A DNA stretch of 64,000 bases from Pseudomonas sp. CFBP 13711 (GTDB lineage: Bacteria > Pseudomonadota > Gammaproteobacteria > Pseudomonadales > Pseudomonadaceae), in contig NZ_JACYVI010000001.1 in the NCBI RefSeq assembly GCF_014842265.1, positions 732,701-796,700 of the forward strand. Reading direction: 5' to 3'. A model generated the notes under the pieces. It was given only the letters and a program-made list of their open reading frames with translations. It was not told the origin of the DNA and made no database searches. Of the stretch, positions 28,159-37,873 are shown in pieces. Position 1 is the stretch's first letter. Each line of letters begins with the position of its first letter. The position numbers and the translations under genes are program-made.

Positions 28159-30057
28159 TTACATCTCCACCTGCGTGCCCAACTCGATCACTCGGTTGAA
28201 CGGCAGTTTGAAGAAACGCAAATTGCCGTTGGCGTTCTTCAACATGAACGAGAACAGGCCCTCGCGCCAGCGGGCCATGCCCACCAGTTTCGACGAGACC
28301 ACGGTTTCGCGGCTGAGGAAGTAGGTCGTGCGCATCGGGCTGAAGTCCAGCTCCTTCAGGTGACACAGGCTTAGCGCTGCCGGCACGTCCGGCTCGTCGA
28401 TGAAGCCAAAATGCAGAATCACGCGATAGAAGCCCTCGCCAAACGCCTCGACCTCGAAGCGCTGGGCCGTCGGCACGCGCGGGGTGTCTTCGTACACGAC
28501 GGTCAGCAGCACCACTTGCTCATGGAGCACCTGGTTGTGCAGCAGGTTATGCAACAGCGCATGGGGAACGGCGTCCGCGCGGGCCGTGAGAAATACGGCC
28601 GTGCCCTGAACGCGATGGGGCGGCTGCACGCGAATACTGCTGATGAAGATCGGCAGCGGCAGACCGCCCTCGTCGATGCGATCTACCAACAGCTGCTTGC
28701 CGCGCTTCCAGGTGGTCATCAGGATAAACAGCGCGATACCCGCCAGGAACGGGAACGCCCCGCCCTGAATGACTTTTGGCACGTTGGCCGCGAAGAACAT
28801 ACCGTCCACGAACAGGCATCCGACCAAAATCGGCACCGCGATCAGCGGCGGCCATTTCCAGGCCAGCAGCATGACCGACGCCACCAGAATCGTTGTGCAG
28901 AGCATCGTGCCGGTCACCGCCACGCCGTAGGCCGAGGCCAGCGCGCCGGAGGATTCGAATCCCAGCACCAGCAGGATGACCCCGACCATCAGCGCCCAGT
29001 TCACCGCACCGATGTAGATCTGCCCTTGGGCGTCGCTCGAGGTGTGCTGGATGTACATGCGCGGGATGTAGCCGAGCTGGATCGCCTGCAGCGTCATCGA
29101 GAACGCCCCGGAAATCACCGCCTGCGAAGCAATAATGGTCGCCAGCGTCGACAGGGCAATCAAAGGCAACAGGGCCCAACTCGGCGCCAGCAGGTAGAAC
29201 GGGTTGCGTACCGCTTCAGGGTCTTGAATCACCAGGGCGCCCTGACCGAAGTAGTTCAGCACCAGTGCCGGCAGGACCAGCGCGAACCACGCACGGGAGA
29301 TCGGCTTGCGACCGAAGTGACCCATGTCCGCATACAGCGCCTCGGCACCGGTCAGTGCGAGCACCACAGCGCCCAACACCGAAACGCCAATGCCGGGATG
29401 ATCAATAAAGAAGCGAACCGCCCACACCGGGTTGACGGCATGCAGCACTTCCGGCTGTTGCAGGATGCCGTGAACGCCAAGCACGCCGAGGGTCACGAAC
29501 CACAGCACCATGATCGGGCCGAACATCACGCCGATGCGCGCAGTGCCGTGACGCTGAATCAGAAACAGCGCCACCAGCACGACCAATGCAATCGGCACCA
29601 CCCAGTGCTCCAGTCCGTCAAAGGCCAGCTCCATGCCTTCGACCGCGGACAGCACCGAGATCGCCGGGGTGATCATGCTGTCGCCGTAAAACAGCGCCGC
29701 GCCGAACAGGCCGAAGACGATCATGCTCGCCTGTAGCTTCGGGTATTTGGCTGAAGCCCTTCGCGCCAGCGCCGTTAGCGCCATGATGCCGCCTTCGCCT
29801 TCGTTGTCGGCGCGCAGCACCAGGGCCATGTACTTGAAGGAGACCACCCAGATCAGTGACCAAAAGATCAGCGACAGAATGCCCAGCACGGCATCGTGGC
29901 CGGCCTGCACGCCATAGCCGCCGACGAAGACCTCTTTAATGGTGTAAAGCGGGCTGGTACCGATGTCGCCATAGGCTACACCCACCGCGCCCACCAGCAG
30001 ACTCAACGGTTTCGCCGAAGAATGCCCGACCTCTGCCTGACTCGTTGCGTGACCCAT
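28159..30057 (-). CDS. kup: Potassium uptake protein Kup
   Basis: Kup is a low-affinity proton/potassium symporter of the KUP/HAK/KT family. The 632-residue protein begins with a soluble N-terminus, then [18 protein letters not shown], the family signature, and has twelve hydrophobic segments to about residue 440, including [23 protein letters not shown] cytosolic C-terminal domain of about 190 residues follows. It is monocistronic by spacing and lies divergent from rimO. Confidence 0.96.
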   Translation of the reverse strand: MGHATSQAEVGHSSAKPLSLLVGAVGVAYGDIGTSPLYTIKEVFVGGYGVQAGHDAVLGILSLIFWSLIWVVSFKYMALVLRADNEGEGGIMALTALARRASAKYPKLQASMIVFGLFGAALFYGDSMITPAISVLSAVEGMELAFDGLEHWVVPIALVVLVALFLIQRHGTARIGVMFGPIMVLWFVTLGVLGVHGILQQPEVLHAVNPVWAVRFFIDHPGIGVSVLGAVVLALTGAEALYADMGHFGRKPISRAWFALVLPALVLNYFGQGALVIQDPEAVRNPFYLLAPSWALLPLIALSTLATIIASQAVISGAFSMTLQAIQLGYIPRMYIQHTSSDAQGQIYIGAVNWALMVGVILLVLGFESSGALASAYGVAVTGTMLCTTILVASVMLLAWKWPPLIAVPILVGCLFVDGMFFAANVPKVIQGGAFPFLAGIALFILMTTWKRGKQLLVDRIDEGGLPLPIFISSIRVQPPHRVQGTAVFLTARADAVPHALLHNLLHNQVLHEQVVLLTVVYEDTPRVPTAQRFEVEAFGEGFYRVILHFGFIDEPDVPAALSLCHLKELDFSPMRTTYFLSRETVVSSKLVGMARWREGLFSFMLKNANGNLRFFKLPFNRVIELGTQVEM

Positions 30058-30327
30058 TTACCACTCCTGAAACCATGACTCGAGCACCGCGATCCGGCGT
30101 TGTCGGATTGACCCACGCCGCACCGGTAAATTCCGATGCGCCCGGCCCACTTGGGGTGCCGGGCGTAACGCCGCGAAGCATAGCGCAGCACTCGTCGTAA
30201 TTCTCTGTATAACACTGGTCAATCGTTCGACGCGCCGCTAGAATTGCGCACTTTTTGATCAGAGGCGCCCCAAGCGCCCAGTCAATGCTTCGGCCAAACG
30301 CCGGGCATCCTACGCCGAGGTTAGTCA
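30058..30327. promoter_or_regulatory. Divergent kup / rimO intergenic region
   Basis: No gene is seen. A plus-strand TAGAAT at 30239-30244 with a weak TGGTCA 17 bases upstream could serve rimO. No convincing kup promoter was found. Confidence 0.35.
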
Positions 30328-31665
30328 ATGTCCACCGTCACCACGTCTGCCGCCCCCAAGGTCGGCTTTGTCAGCCTCGGTTGCCCGAAGGCTCTGGTCG
30401 ATTCCGAGCGCATCCTGACCCAGCTGCGCATGGAAGGCTATCAGGTCGTGCCGACCTACCAGGACGCTGACGTGGTCGTGGTCAACACCTGCGGTTTCAT
30501 CGACAGCGCCAAGGCCGAGTCCCTCGAGACCATTGGCGAGGCGCTGGCCGAAAACGGCAAAGTGATCGTCACCGGCTGCATGGGCGTGGATGAAAGCGTG
30601 ATTCGCAGCGTGCACCCGAGCGTGCTGGCCGTCACCGGTCCGCAGCAGTACGAGCAAGTGGTCAATGCCGTCCACGACGCCGCCCCGCCGAAGCTCGATC
30701 ACAACCCGCTGATCGATCTGGTGCCGCCGCAAGGGGTCAAGCTGACCCCACGCCATTACGCGTACCTGAAGATTTCCGAAGGCTGCAACCACAGCTGCAG
30801 CTTCTGCATCATCCCGTCCATGCGCGGCAAGCTGGTCAGCCGCCCGATTGGCGATGTGCTCGACGAAGCGCAGCGTCTGGTCAAAGCCGGCGTGAAAGAA
30901 CTGCTGGTGATTTCCCAGGACACCAGCGCCTACGGCGTCGACATCAAGTACCGCACCGGTTTCTGGAACGGTCAGCCGGTCCGCACACGCATGACCGAGC
31001 TGTGCCAGGCCCTAAGTTCGCTGGGAGTGTGGGTACGCCTGCACTACGTTTACCCGTACCCGCACGTCGACGAGATCATTCCGTTGATGGCGGCGGGCAA
31101 GATCCTGCCGTACCTGGACATCCCGTTCCAGCACGCCAGCCCGAAGATCCTCAAGCTGATGAAACGCCCGGCCTTCGAAGACAAGACCCTGGCGCGCATC
31201 AAGAACTGGCGCGAACAGTGCCCGGACCTGATCATCCGCTCGACATTCATCGTCGGCTTCCCGGGCGAAACCGAGGAAGACTTCCAGTACCTGCTGGACT
31301 GGCTGACTGAAGCCCAGCTGGATCGCGTCGGCTGCTTCCAGTACTCCCCTGTCGAGGGCGCGCCGGCGAACCTGCTGGATGCACCGATTGTTCCGGACGA
31401 CATCAAGCAGGATCGCTGGGATCGCTTCATGGCGCACCAGCAAGCCATCAGCGCCGCACGCCTGCAGATGAAAATCGGCAAGGAAATCGAAGTGCTGATC
31501 GACGAAGTGGATGAACAGGGCTTCGTCGGTCGCTCGTTCTTCGACGCACCGGAAATCGACGGTAACGTCTTCGTGGAAAGCGACCGTGACTTCAAGCCAG
31601 GCGACAAAGTCATGTGCCGGGTGGTGGATGCCGATGAGTACGACCTGTGGGCTGAGCCAATCTAA
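30328..31665 (+). CDS. rimO: Ribosomal protein S12 methylthiotransferase RimO
   Basis: RimO adds a methylthio group to Asp88 of ribosomal protein S12 by radical SAM chemistry. The 445-residue protein has an N-terminal UPF0004 domain with the three auxiliary-cluster cysteines ([25 protein letters not shown]), a radical SAM domain with CNHSCSFC (about 152-159), and a C-terminal TRAM domain ([16 protein letters not shown]). Confidence 0.97.
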   Translation: MSTVTTSAAPKVGFVSLGCPKALVDSERILTQLRMEGYQVVPTYQDADVVVVNTCGFIDSAKAESLETIGEALAENGKVIVTGCMGVDESVIRSVHPSVLAVTGPQQYEQVVNAVHDAAPPKLDHNPLIDLVPPQGVKLTPRHYAYLKISEGCNHSCSFCIIPSMRGKLVSRPIGDVLDEAQRLVKAGVKELLVISQDTSAYGVDIKYRTGFWNGQPVRTRMTELCQALSSLGVWVRLHYVYPYPHVDEIIPLMAAGKILPYLDIPFQHASPKILKLMKRPAFEDKTLARIKNWREQCPDLIIRSTFIVGFPGETEEDFQYLLDWLTEAQLDRVGCFQYSPVEGAPANLLDAPIVPDDIKQDRWDRFMAHQQAISAARLQMKIGKEIEVLIDEVDEQGFVGRSFFDAPEIDGNVFVESDRDFKPGDKVMCRVVDADEYDLWAEPI

Positions 31666-31705
31666 CGCTCAATCCCTGGCTCGCACGCCGCTTCACCTCC
31701 AACAG

Positions 31706-31737
31706 CCCTGCCCGTAAAACGGCGGGGTTTGTTTTTT
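31706..31737 (+). terminator. Intrinsic terminator after rimO
   Basis: Stem CCCTGCC / GGCGGGG (one T-G pair) with an eight-base loop, then TTTGTTTTTT. Confidence 0.75.
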
Positions 31738-31786
31738 CTGGCTATCGTCCCCACATCAGGATCACTACCCAGGGAGCAGCGGCCAC

Positions 31787-32239
31787 ATGACCCGGCACTC
31801 GGTCATTTATCTGCCCAGGCAGCACGACTTCGCCGAACTCATCCGGGTCTGGGAAGCGTCCGTGCGCGCGACCCATGACTTTCTGCCCGAGAACTACATC
31901 ACGCTGCTCCGGCATCTGCTGGAAACCCAGTACCTGGGCGCCGTAAACCTGTTCTGCACCCGCGACTCACACCTGCGCATCACCGGTTTCGCCGGCACCA
32001 CCCCGGGCAAACTCGAAATGCTGTTCATTGCCCCCGACCACCGTGGCACGGGCCTGGGCCAGCAACTGCTGGACTACGCGATGGAGCACTTCCACATTAC
32101 CGAGCTGGACGTGAACGAACAAAATGCCCAAGCGCGGGGGTTTTACGAACGGCAGGGGTTTGAAGTGGTGGGCCGGACCGAGCTGGACGGGCTCGGCCGA
32201 CCGCATCCGATATTGCGGATGCGGCTCAAGGTCATCTGA
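31787..32239 (+). CDS. GNAT family N-acetyltransferase
   Basis: The 150-residue acetyltransferase carries the acetyl-CoA motif A (KLEMLFIAPDHRGTGLGQQLLDYA, about 83-106, shown only in part by R/Q-x-x-G-x-G/A) and motif B (LDVNEQNAQARGFYERQGF). The N-terminus WEASVRATHDFL resembles YiaC/YjaB-like members, whose targets are protein lysines or small molecules. Substrate unknown. It converges with the hydrolase gene, 12 bases apart. Confidence 0.88.
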   Translation: MTRHSVIYLPRQHDFAELIRVWEASVRATHDFLPENYITLLRHLLETQYLGAVNLFCTRDSHLRITGFAGTTPGKLEMLFIAPDHRGTGLGQQLLDYAMEHFHITELDVNEQNAQARGFYERQGFEVVGRTELDGLGRPHPILRMRLKVI

Positions 32240-32251
32240 AGCAACCCTGCA

Positions 32252-33247
32252 TCAGCGCTTCAGACTTTCCAGCAGCACCTTGTTGAACTGCTGAGGGTCC
32301 TGAATCTGCGGCGCATGGCCCAACCCAGCGAACTCCACCAGTGTCGCCTGCGGGATGCGCTTCGCTGCGGCCTTGCCCAGCTCCGGGTAATTGCCCAGCG
32401 TCTTGCGCAACTCCTCGGGCGCCGCGTCCTTGGCGATGGCGGTATTGTCCTTCTGCCCAATCAACAACACCGTCGGCATTTTCAATTTCTCGAAGTCGTA
32501 GAACACCGGCTGATTGAAGATCATCCCGTAGGTCTGCGCAGATGCCCGGGCGACCTCCTCCTTGCCGTTGCCGTTGAACATGCCGGCCTGCATGTCGACC
32601 CAATGATCGAACTCGGGCCGCCATTCATTGGCGTAGTAGGTCGACTGCTGATACTTGCGAATGCTGTCGGCACTGGTCTTCAGCTCACGGGCGTACCAGT
32701 CATCGAAGCTGCGATCCGGGACACCTTTGGCTTTCCAGTCTTCCAGACCGATAGGGTTGACCAGCAGCAGTTGATCCACTTGGTCGGGGTACATCAGCGC
32801 AAACCGGGTCCCCAGCATGCCGCCCATTGAATGCCCGACCACGGTGACGTGATCGATGCCCAGTTGGGTCAGCAGCGCTTTGGTGTTCTGCGCCAGCTGC
32901 TCAAACGAGTACTTATAATCCGCCGGTTTGCTGGAGCGGCAGAAACCGATCTGATCCGGCGCGACCACACGATAACCCGCGCCCGTCAGCGCCTTGATGG
33001 TTCCTTCCCACGTAGCGCCGCAAAAGTTCTTGCCGTGCAGCAGCACCACGCTGCGACCATTGGCAGTGCCGGTTGGCTTGATGTCCATGTAACCCATCTG
33101 CACGGGCGCACCCTGGGATTCAAAGCTGAAGTTCTGCGCCGGGAACGGATACTGAAACCCTTCCAGCTGTGGGCCGTAGGCCGGTGGTTGCGCAGCGAGC
33201 AGCGGCAGACTGACAGTCATCAGCAGGGCGGGTAGCCATTTGGTCAT
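32252..33247 (-). CDS. Exported alpha/beta hydrolase
   Basis: The 331-residue protein has a Sec signal peptide (MTKWLPALLMTVSLPLLAA) and a complete alpha/beta-hydrolase fold: oxyanion strand VVLLHGKNFCGATW, nucleophile elbow VVGHSMGGMLG (Ser about 146), acid in IGQKDNTA, and His in FAGLGHAPQ. Similar to periplasmic epoxide-hydrolase- or esterase-like enzymes; substrate unknown. It is divergent from the pseudouridine-synthase-like gene. Confidence 0.88.
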   Translation of the reverse strand: MTKWLPALLMTVSLPLLAAQPPAYGPQLEGFQYPFPAQNFSFESQGAPVQMGYMDIKPTGTANGRSVVLLHGKNFCGATWEGTIKALTGAGYRVVAPDQIGFCRSSKPADYKYSFEQLAQNTKALLTQLGIDHVTVVGHSMGGMLGTRFALMYPDQVDQLLLVNPIGLEDWKAKGVPDRSFDDWYARELKTSADSIRKYQQSTYYANEWRPEFDHWVDMQAGMFNGNGKEEVARASAQTYGMIFNQPVFYDFEKLKMPTVLLIGQKDNTAIAKDAAPEELRKTLGNYPELGKAAAKRIPQATLVEFAGLGHAPQIQDPQQFNKVLLESLKR

Positions 33248-33409
33248 GAATTCGCTCCAGACAATGTAGGAATAGAGAGCAGACCTGCGTCGCTCCCGGA
33301 AAAATCCATCGAGTGGAGGCTTATTCGCCAGGCAATTTCAATGTGGCCGCGATTAACGGTGCCTGCGCGGGTACAATAGGCGCCTTTCCATTTTGTTACG
33401 GCTTTTCTC

Positions 33410-34120
33410 ATGACTGACCCCATTCGCCTTTCCAAACGCCTTATCGAGCTGGTCGGCTGCTCCCGTCGCGAAGCCGAGCTGTTTATTGAAGGCGGCTGGG
33501 TCACGGTGGACGGCGTTGTCGTCGACGAGCCGCAGTTCAAGGTCGAAAACCAGACCGTGGTGCTGAACGCGGAAGCAAAAGCCGACACGCCTGAATCCGT
33601 TACCCTTTTGTTTAACGCCCCTGCAGGCATGGCCCCTGAAAGTGCCTTGGCGTTGATCACACCCGCTACGTTGTCCGCCGACCACAGCATCGGTCGACGT
33701 CCCCTCAAAGGGCACTTTCTGCGCCTGGAAGCGATTTCCACGCTGCAAGCCAACGCCAGCGGCCTGATGGTGTTCAGCCAGGACTGGAAAATCCTGCGCA
33801 AACTCACCGACGACCGCAGCAAGATCGAGCAGGAATACGTCGTCGAAATCTCGGGCGACATGGTTGCCCACGGCCTCAACCGCTTGAACCACGGCATGAC
33901 CTACAAGGGCAAGGAACTGCCGAAGGTCAAAGCCAGCTGGCAGAACGAAAACCGCCTGCGCTTCGCCATGAAAAACCCGCAGCCCGGCGTTATTGCCCAA
34001 CTGTGCGAGGCAGTAGGCCTGAAGGTTGTTTCGGTGCGGCGCATCCGTATCGGCGGCGTGTCCATCGGCAAGGTGCCTGAAGGCCAGTGGCGCTACATGA
34101 CCGACAAAGAAAAATTCTGA
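33410..34120 (+). CDS. RluB/E/F-like pseudouridine synthase fold lacking the catalytic Asp
   Basis: The 236-residue protein has an N-terminal S4 RNA-binding domain (IRLSKRLIELVGCSRREAELFIEGGWVTV region, about 5-50) and a C-terminal RsuA/RluB-type domain ending RIRIGGVSIGKVPEGQWR. In the catalytic loop the family's GRLDxxTxGL is replaced by STLQANASGL (about 110-119), so the invariant Asp is Gln113; the upstream NKP motif is NAP. The RNA-binding frame is intact, so it may bind rRNA without isomerising uridine. A -10-like TACAAT lies at 33373-33378. Annotated in many pseudomonads as an rRNA pseudouridine synthase; activity is doubtful here. Confidence 0.85.
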   Translation: MTDPIRLSKRLIELVGCSRREAELFIEGGWVTVDGVVVDEPQFKVENQTVVLNAEAKADTPESVTLLFNAPAGMAPESALALITPATLSADHSIGRRPLKGHFLRLEAISTLQANASGLMVFSQDWKILRKLTDDRSKIEQEYVVEISGDMVAHGLNRLNHGMTYKGKELPKVKASWQNENRLRFAMKNPQPGVIAQLCEAVGLKVVSVRRIRIGGVSIGKVPEGQWRYMTDKEKF

Positions 34121-34192
34121 ATCCCCCCTTTATGAGCGCCGCATCCAACCCTGCGTGCGCTCATCTGTGAATCTCCAGGAAATACACGCACC

Positions 34193-34654
34193 ATGATGAA
34201 CAACGATGTACTGCGCAGCATCCGTTACATGCTTGATATCAACGACGCCAAAGTGGTCGATATCATCAAGCTCGGCGGGTTCGACGCGACCAAAGCCGAT
34301 GTCGCGGCCTACATGAAGAAAGACGAAGAAGAAGGCTTCGTGCCGTGCAGTGACGAGGTCATGGCGCACTTCCTCGACGGCCTGGTGTTCTTCAAGCGTG
34401 GCAAAGACGAGAGCCGCCCGCCGCTGCCTGTCGAGCTGCCGATCACCAACAACATCGTCCTGAAAAAGCTGCGTGTGGCCTTCGAGCTGAAAGAAGACGA
34501 CATGCACGCCATCCTCAAGGCGTCCGAGTTCCCGGTGTCCAAGCCTGAACTCAGCGCCCTGTTCCGCAAGGCCGGTCACACCAACTACCGCGTCTGCGGC
34601 GACCAGCTGCTGCGCAATTTCCTGCGCGGCCTGACCCTGCGCGTACGCGGCTAA
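34193..34654 (+). CDS. DUF1456 (YehS-like) protein
   Basis: This 153-residue protein consists of two similar halves: MNNDVLRSIRYMLDINDAK with DEVMAHFLDGLVFFKRG, and NNIVLKKLRVAFELKEDDM with DQLLRNFLRGLTLRVRG. Such an internal duplication is typical of DUF1456/YehS. Function is not established. Two ATGs in tandem begin the gene. It is 17 bases upstream of the TrmO gene, likely co-transcribed. Confidence 0.92.
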   Translation: MMNNDVLRSIRYMLDINDAKVVDIIKLGGFDATKADVAAYMKKDEEEGFVPCSDEVMAHFLDGLVFFKRGKDESRPPLPVELPITNNIVLKKLRVAFELKEDDMHAILKASEFPVSKPELSALFRKAGHTNYRVCGDQLLRNFLRGLTLRVRG

Positions 34655-34671
34655 GTGCTGCAGATCCGTCG

Positions 34672-35376
34672 ATGACCCAGGCCTACAGCGTCTCGCCGAT
34701 CGGCTTTATGCGCTCGTGCTTCAAAGAGAAGTTCGCCATTCCCCGGCAGCCGCAACTGGCGCCTGCCGCGCGGGGCGTGCTGGAGCTGGTCGCGCCTTTT
34801 GATCAGGGTGACGCCGTGCAGGGCCTCGAACAGGTCAGCCATGTCTGGCTGCTGTTTCTGTTTCATCAGGCCCTGGAGGATAAGCCGCGACTCAAGGTGC
34901 GCCCTCCTCGTCTGGGCGGCAATCAGTCGATGGGCGTGTTCGCCACGCGCGCGACCCATCGGCCGAACGGGATCGGTCAGTCGGTGGTCAAGCTGGACAA
35001 GGTCGAAGCCGGGCGCCTGTGGCTGTCAGGCATCGACCTGCTGGACGGCACGCCGGTGCTGGACGTCAAACCCTACGTGCCTTATGCCGATGTGATCGTT
35101 GATGCGCGCAACAGCATGGCCGCCGCCGCGCCGGAGATGATTCCGGTGCAATGGGCAGACGCGGCGCTGGCCCAGGCTCGCGAACAGGGGCTGCGCCTCG
35201 AAGAACCGCTGATCGAACTGATCGAGCAGTGCCTGGCTCAAGACCCGCGACCGGCCTACCAGACACCCACGCCAGAGCGACGCTACGGCGCGCAGTTCTG
35301 GGATCTGGACGTGCGCTGGCATTACCCGCAAGCAGGCGTGATCTGCGTGCTGGAAGTCGTCCCCGCCGCCGGTTGA
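34672..35376 (+). CDS. trmO: tRNA (t6A37) N6-methyltransferase TrmO
   Basis: TrmO (TsaA/YaeB) methylates N6-threonylcarbamoyladenosine at position 37 of some tRNAs using SAM in a non-Rossmann beta-barrel. The 234-residue protein begins with the signature VSPIGFMRSCFKEKFAIPRQP, has VSHVWLLFLFHQ, and the SAM-loop segment GVFATRATHRPNGIGQS, followed by LDVKPYVPYAD. The C-terminal extension (about 155-234) is usual for the proteobacterial form. Confidence 0.94.
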   Translation: MTQAYSVSPIGFMRSCFKEKFAIPRQPQLAPAARGVLELVAPFDQGDAVQGLEQVSHVWLLFLFHQALEDKPRLKVRPPRLGGNQSMGVFATRATHRPNGIGQSVVKLDKVEAGRLWLSGIDLLDGTPVLDVKPYVPYADVIVDARNSMAAAAPEMIPVQWADAALAQAREQGLRLEEPLIELIEQCLAQDPRPAYQTPTPERRYGAQFWDLDVRWHYPQAGVICVLEVVPAAG

Positions 35377-35398
35377 TAAACCGCTTACACCCGCCCAC

Positions 35399-35438
35399 AA
35401 AAAAACCGCCTGGTCCGTGACCTCCAGGCGGTTTTTTT
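35399..35438. terminator. Bidirectional intrinsic terminator
   Basis: Stem AACCGCCTGG / CCAGGCGGTT flanked by A7 and T7, between convergent trmO and fpr. Confidence 0.9.
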
Positions 35439-35475
35439 CAGACCCCAAAAAGGCGGGTGCCTGTACTGACCTATT

Positions 35476-35522
35476 CGCCGATGACGTCACCCTCGCGGTA
35501 GTGCGAGGATGATTCATCGGCG
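35476..35522. repeat. Nested inverted repeat downstream of fpr
   Basis: Outer 9-bp perfect arms CGCCGATGA / TCATCGGCG enclose a second perfect stem CCTCGC / GCGAGG. The two-level palindrome lies between the bidirectional terminator and the fpr stop, and no gene occupies it. Confidence 0.55.
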
Positions 35523-35544
35523 ATTGGGTCGTATCCGAACGCGA

Positions 35545-36324
35545 TTACTTCTCGACGAACGCGCGCTCGATCAGGTAATCACCCGGCTCGCGCATGCGTG
35601 GCGAAACGGTCAGGCCGAAGCTGTTGAGCACTTCGCTGGTTTCGTCGAGCATGCTCGGGCTGCCGCACAGCATGGCGCGGTCGTCCTGCGGGTTGATCGG
35701 CGGCAGGCCGATGTCGCTGAACAGCTTGCCGCTGCGCATCAGATCGGTCAGGCGGCCTTCGTTTTCGAACGGCTCGCGGGTCACGGTCGGGTAGTAAATC
35801 AGCTTGTCGCGCAGCATCTCGCCGAAGAATTCGTTCTGCGGCAAGTGCTCGGTGATGAACTCGCGGTAGGCGACTTCGTTCACGTAACGCACGCCGTGGC
35901 AGAGAATGACCTTCTCGAAACGCTCGTAGGTTTCAGGGTCCTGAATGACGCTCATGAACGGCGCCAGACCGGTACCGGTGCTGAGCAGATAAAGGTGTTT
36001 GCCCGGCTTGAGGTCGTCCAGCACCAGCGTGCCCGTAGGCTTTTTGCTGATGATGATCTCGTCGCCTTCCTTCAGATGCTGCAGCTGCGAGGTCAGCGGA
36101 CCGTCCGGCACCTTGATGCTGAAGAACTCCAGATGCTCTTCCCAGTTCGGGCTGGCAATGGAGTAGGCACGCATGAGCGGGCGCCCGTTTGGCTGCTGCA
36201 GACCGATCATGACGAACTGACCGTTCTCGAAGCGCAGGCCAGGATCACGGGTGCACTTGAAACTGAAGAGGGTGTCGTTCCAGTGATGAACGCTGAGGAC
36301 ACGCTCGTGATTCATGTTGCTCAT
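35545..36324 (-). CDS. fpr: Ferredoxin-NADP+ reductase Fpr
   Basis: Fpr is an FAD enzyme exchanging electrons between NADPH and ferredoxin or flavodoxin, with a role in oxidative-stress recovery. The start MSNMNHERVLSVHHW gives 259 residues, matching the family; the frame continues upstream through the promoter. FAD-binding RAYSIAS (about 51-57), the NADP-binding GTGLAPFMSVI and LCGSPSML, and the C-terminal AFVEK typical of bacterial class I reductases are present. It is divergent from finR, whose product activates it in P. putida and P. aeruginosa. Confidence 0.95.
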   Translation of the reverse strand: MSNMNHERVLSVHHWNDTLFSFKCTRDPGLRFENGQFVMIGLQQPNGRPLMRAYSIASPNWEEHLEFFSIKVPDGPLTSQLQHLKEGDEIIISKKPTGTLVLDDLKPGKHLYLLSTGTGLAPFMSVIQDPETYERFEKVILCHGVRYVNEVAYREFITEHLPQNEFFGEMLRDKLIYYPTVTREPFENEGRLTDLMRSGKLFSDIGLPPINPQDDRAMLCGSPSMLDETSEVLNSFGLTVSPRMREPGDYLIERAFVEK

Positions 36325-36445
36325 GGTACGTGGGAGCTCCTGATAAATTCTTGCGCGGGTCAGTGCGCCATTGCGCGACATTCTAGTGGCAGACACAATA
36401 TCTGTTAACTGAATTATCAAGATATAGGTTATCGGTTATATAGAT
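36325..36445. promoter_or_regulatory. fpr-finR divergent control region
   Basis: This 121-base A+T-rich region separates fpr and finR. It contains ATATCTGTTAACTG and ATATAGGTTATCGGTTATAT, the latter an imperfect palindrome fitting a LysR-type T-N11-A site at 36422-36441. In P. putida FinR binds between the two genes; the exact site here is inferred. Confidence 0.45.
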
Positions 36446-37372
36446 ATGCGATTTACTCTCCGTCAGCTCCAGGTTTTCGTCGCCGTCGCCCAGCAGGAAA
36501 GCGTTTCCCGCGCCGCGGTCCTGTTGTCCTTATCGCAATCTGCGGCGAGTACCTCCATCACCGAACTGGAGCGCCAGTCCAGCTGCCAGCTGTTCGACCG
36601 CGCCGGTAAACGACTGAGCCTCAACGCGACCGGCCGGCAGCTGTTGCCTCAGGCCGTCGCGCTACTGGATCAGGCCAAGGAGATCGAAGACCTGCTCAAC
36701 GGCAAGTCCGGCTTTGGTTCGCTGGCAGTCGGCGCGACCCTCACCATTGGTAACTACCTCGCCACGCTGCTGATCGGCAGCTTCATGCAGCGCCACCCCG
36801 AGAGCCAGGTGAAGCTGCACGTGCAAAACACGGCGAACATCGTTCAGCAGGTCGCTCATTACGAGATTGATCTGGGTTTGATCGAAGGTGACTGTAGCCA
36901 CCCCGACATCGAAGTGCAGACCTGGGTCGAGGATGAGCTGGTGGTGTTTTGCGCCCCTCAGCATCCCCTGGCCAAAAAGGGCCGGGCGTCCCTTGAGGAA
37001 CTGACGCACGAGGCGTGGATCTTGCGGGAACAGGGTTCGGGGACGCGCCTGACTTTCGATCAGGCCATGCGTCATCACTTGAACAGCCTGAACGTGAGGC
37101 TGGAGCTGGAACACACCGAAGCGATCAAACGCGCCGTCGAGTCCGGGCTGGGGATCGGCTGCATTTCGCGTCTGGCCCTGCGTGACGCTTTCCGCCGGGG
37201 CAGCCTTGTGGCCGTTGAAACGCCGGAGCTGGATCTGGTGCGGCAGTTCTACTTCATCTGGCACAAGCAGAAATACCAGACATCGGCCATTCGCGAATTC
37301 CTCGACCTCTGCCGCTCATTCACCGCGGGCGTGAATCGCAGCGACGAGATCGTCCTGCCGAGCATCGCCTGA
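36446..37372 (+). CDS. finR: LysR-type regulator FinR
   Basis: The 308-residue LysR-type regulator has an N-terminal winged helix (MRFTLRQLQVFVAVAQQESVSRAA, about 1-60) and a periplasmic-binding-like effector domain (about 90-295). The divergent fpr neighbour identifies it as FinR, the superoxide- and iron-linked activator of fpr, also reported to affect sulfur-assimilation genes. No clear Shine-Dalgarno is seen before the ATG. Confidence 0.88.
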   Translation: MRFTLRQLQVFVAVAQQESVSRAAVLLSLSQSAASTSITELERQSSCQLFDRAGKRLSLNATGRQLLPQAVALLDQAKEIEDLLNGKSGFGSLAVGATLTIGNYLATLLIGSFMQRHPESQVKLHVQNTANIVQQVAHYEIDLGLIEGDCSHPDIEVQTWVEDELVVFCAPQHPLAKKGRASLEELTHEAWILREQGSGTRLTFDQAMRHHLNSLNVRLELEHTEAIKRAVESGLGIGCISRLALRDAFRRGSLVAVETPELDLVRQFYFIWHKQKYQTSAIREFLDLCRSFTAGVNRSDEIVLPSIA

Positions 37373-37399
37373 CGCGGAGCCCGACTGTAAAAGCGATTG

Positions 37400-37768
37400 T
37401 CAGCCGAGCAGAATCAGGCCCCAGACCACGGCGATCATGCTCAACGCCACGAACTGTGCGGCGCTGCCCATGTCTTTGGCGTTTTTGGACAAGGGGTGAC
37501 GGTCCAGAGAGATCCGGTCAATCGCGGCTTCGATCGCCGAGTTCAGCAGCTCAACGATCAGCGCCAACAGGCACACCGCGATCAGGATCGCGCGCTCGCC
37601 GCGGCTGACGTGAAACATGAACGACAGCGGGATCAACACGACGTTGAGCAGCACCAGTTGACGGAACGCCGCTTCGCCTTTGAATGCAGCGGTCAGGCCG
37701 TCGAAGGAGTAGCCAGATGCGTTGAGAATACGTTTCAGGCCGGTCTGGCCTTTGAATGGGGACGTCAT
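37400..37768 (-). CDS. dgkA: Diacylglycerol kinase
   Basis: DgkA phosphorylates diacylglycerol in the inner membrane, recycling lipid from glucan and LPS modification. The 122-residue protein has three membrane helices and the signature IVELLNSAIEAAIDRISLD (about 67-85), with catalytic Glu in the N-terminal part (FKGEAAFRQ). It lies downstream of erdR, as in P. aeruginosa (PA3603-PA3604). Confidence 0.95.
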   Translation of the reverse strand: MTSPFKGQTGLKRILNASGYSFDGLTAAFKGEAAFRQLVLLNVVLIPLSFMFHVSRGERAILIAVCLLALIVELLNSAIEAAIDRISLDRHPLSKNAKDMGSAAQFVALSMIAVVWGLILLG

Positions 37769-37873
37769 AGGGAAACTACTGATGAATGAAAGCGGTGGAG
37801 GCTAGTGCGACGACGGTCAAAAAAGTGTGAAGGTCGACCGCGTATAGCCCGGGTTCAGCCTGATTCAGGGGAA

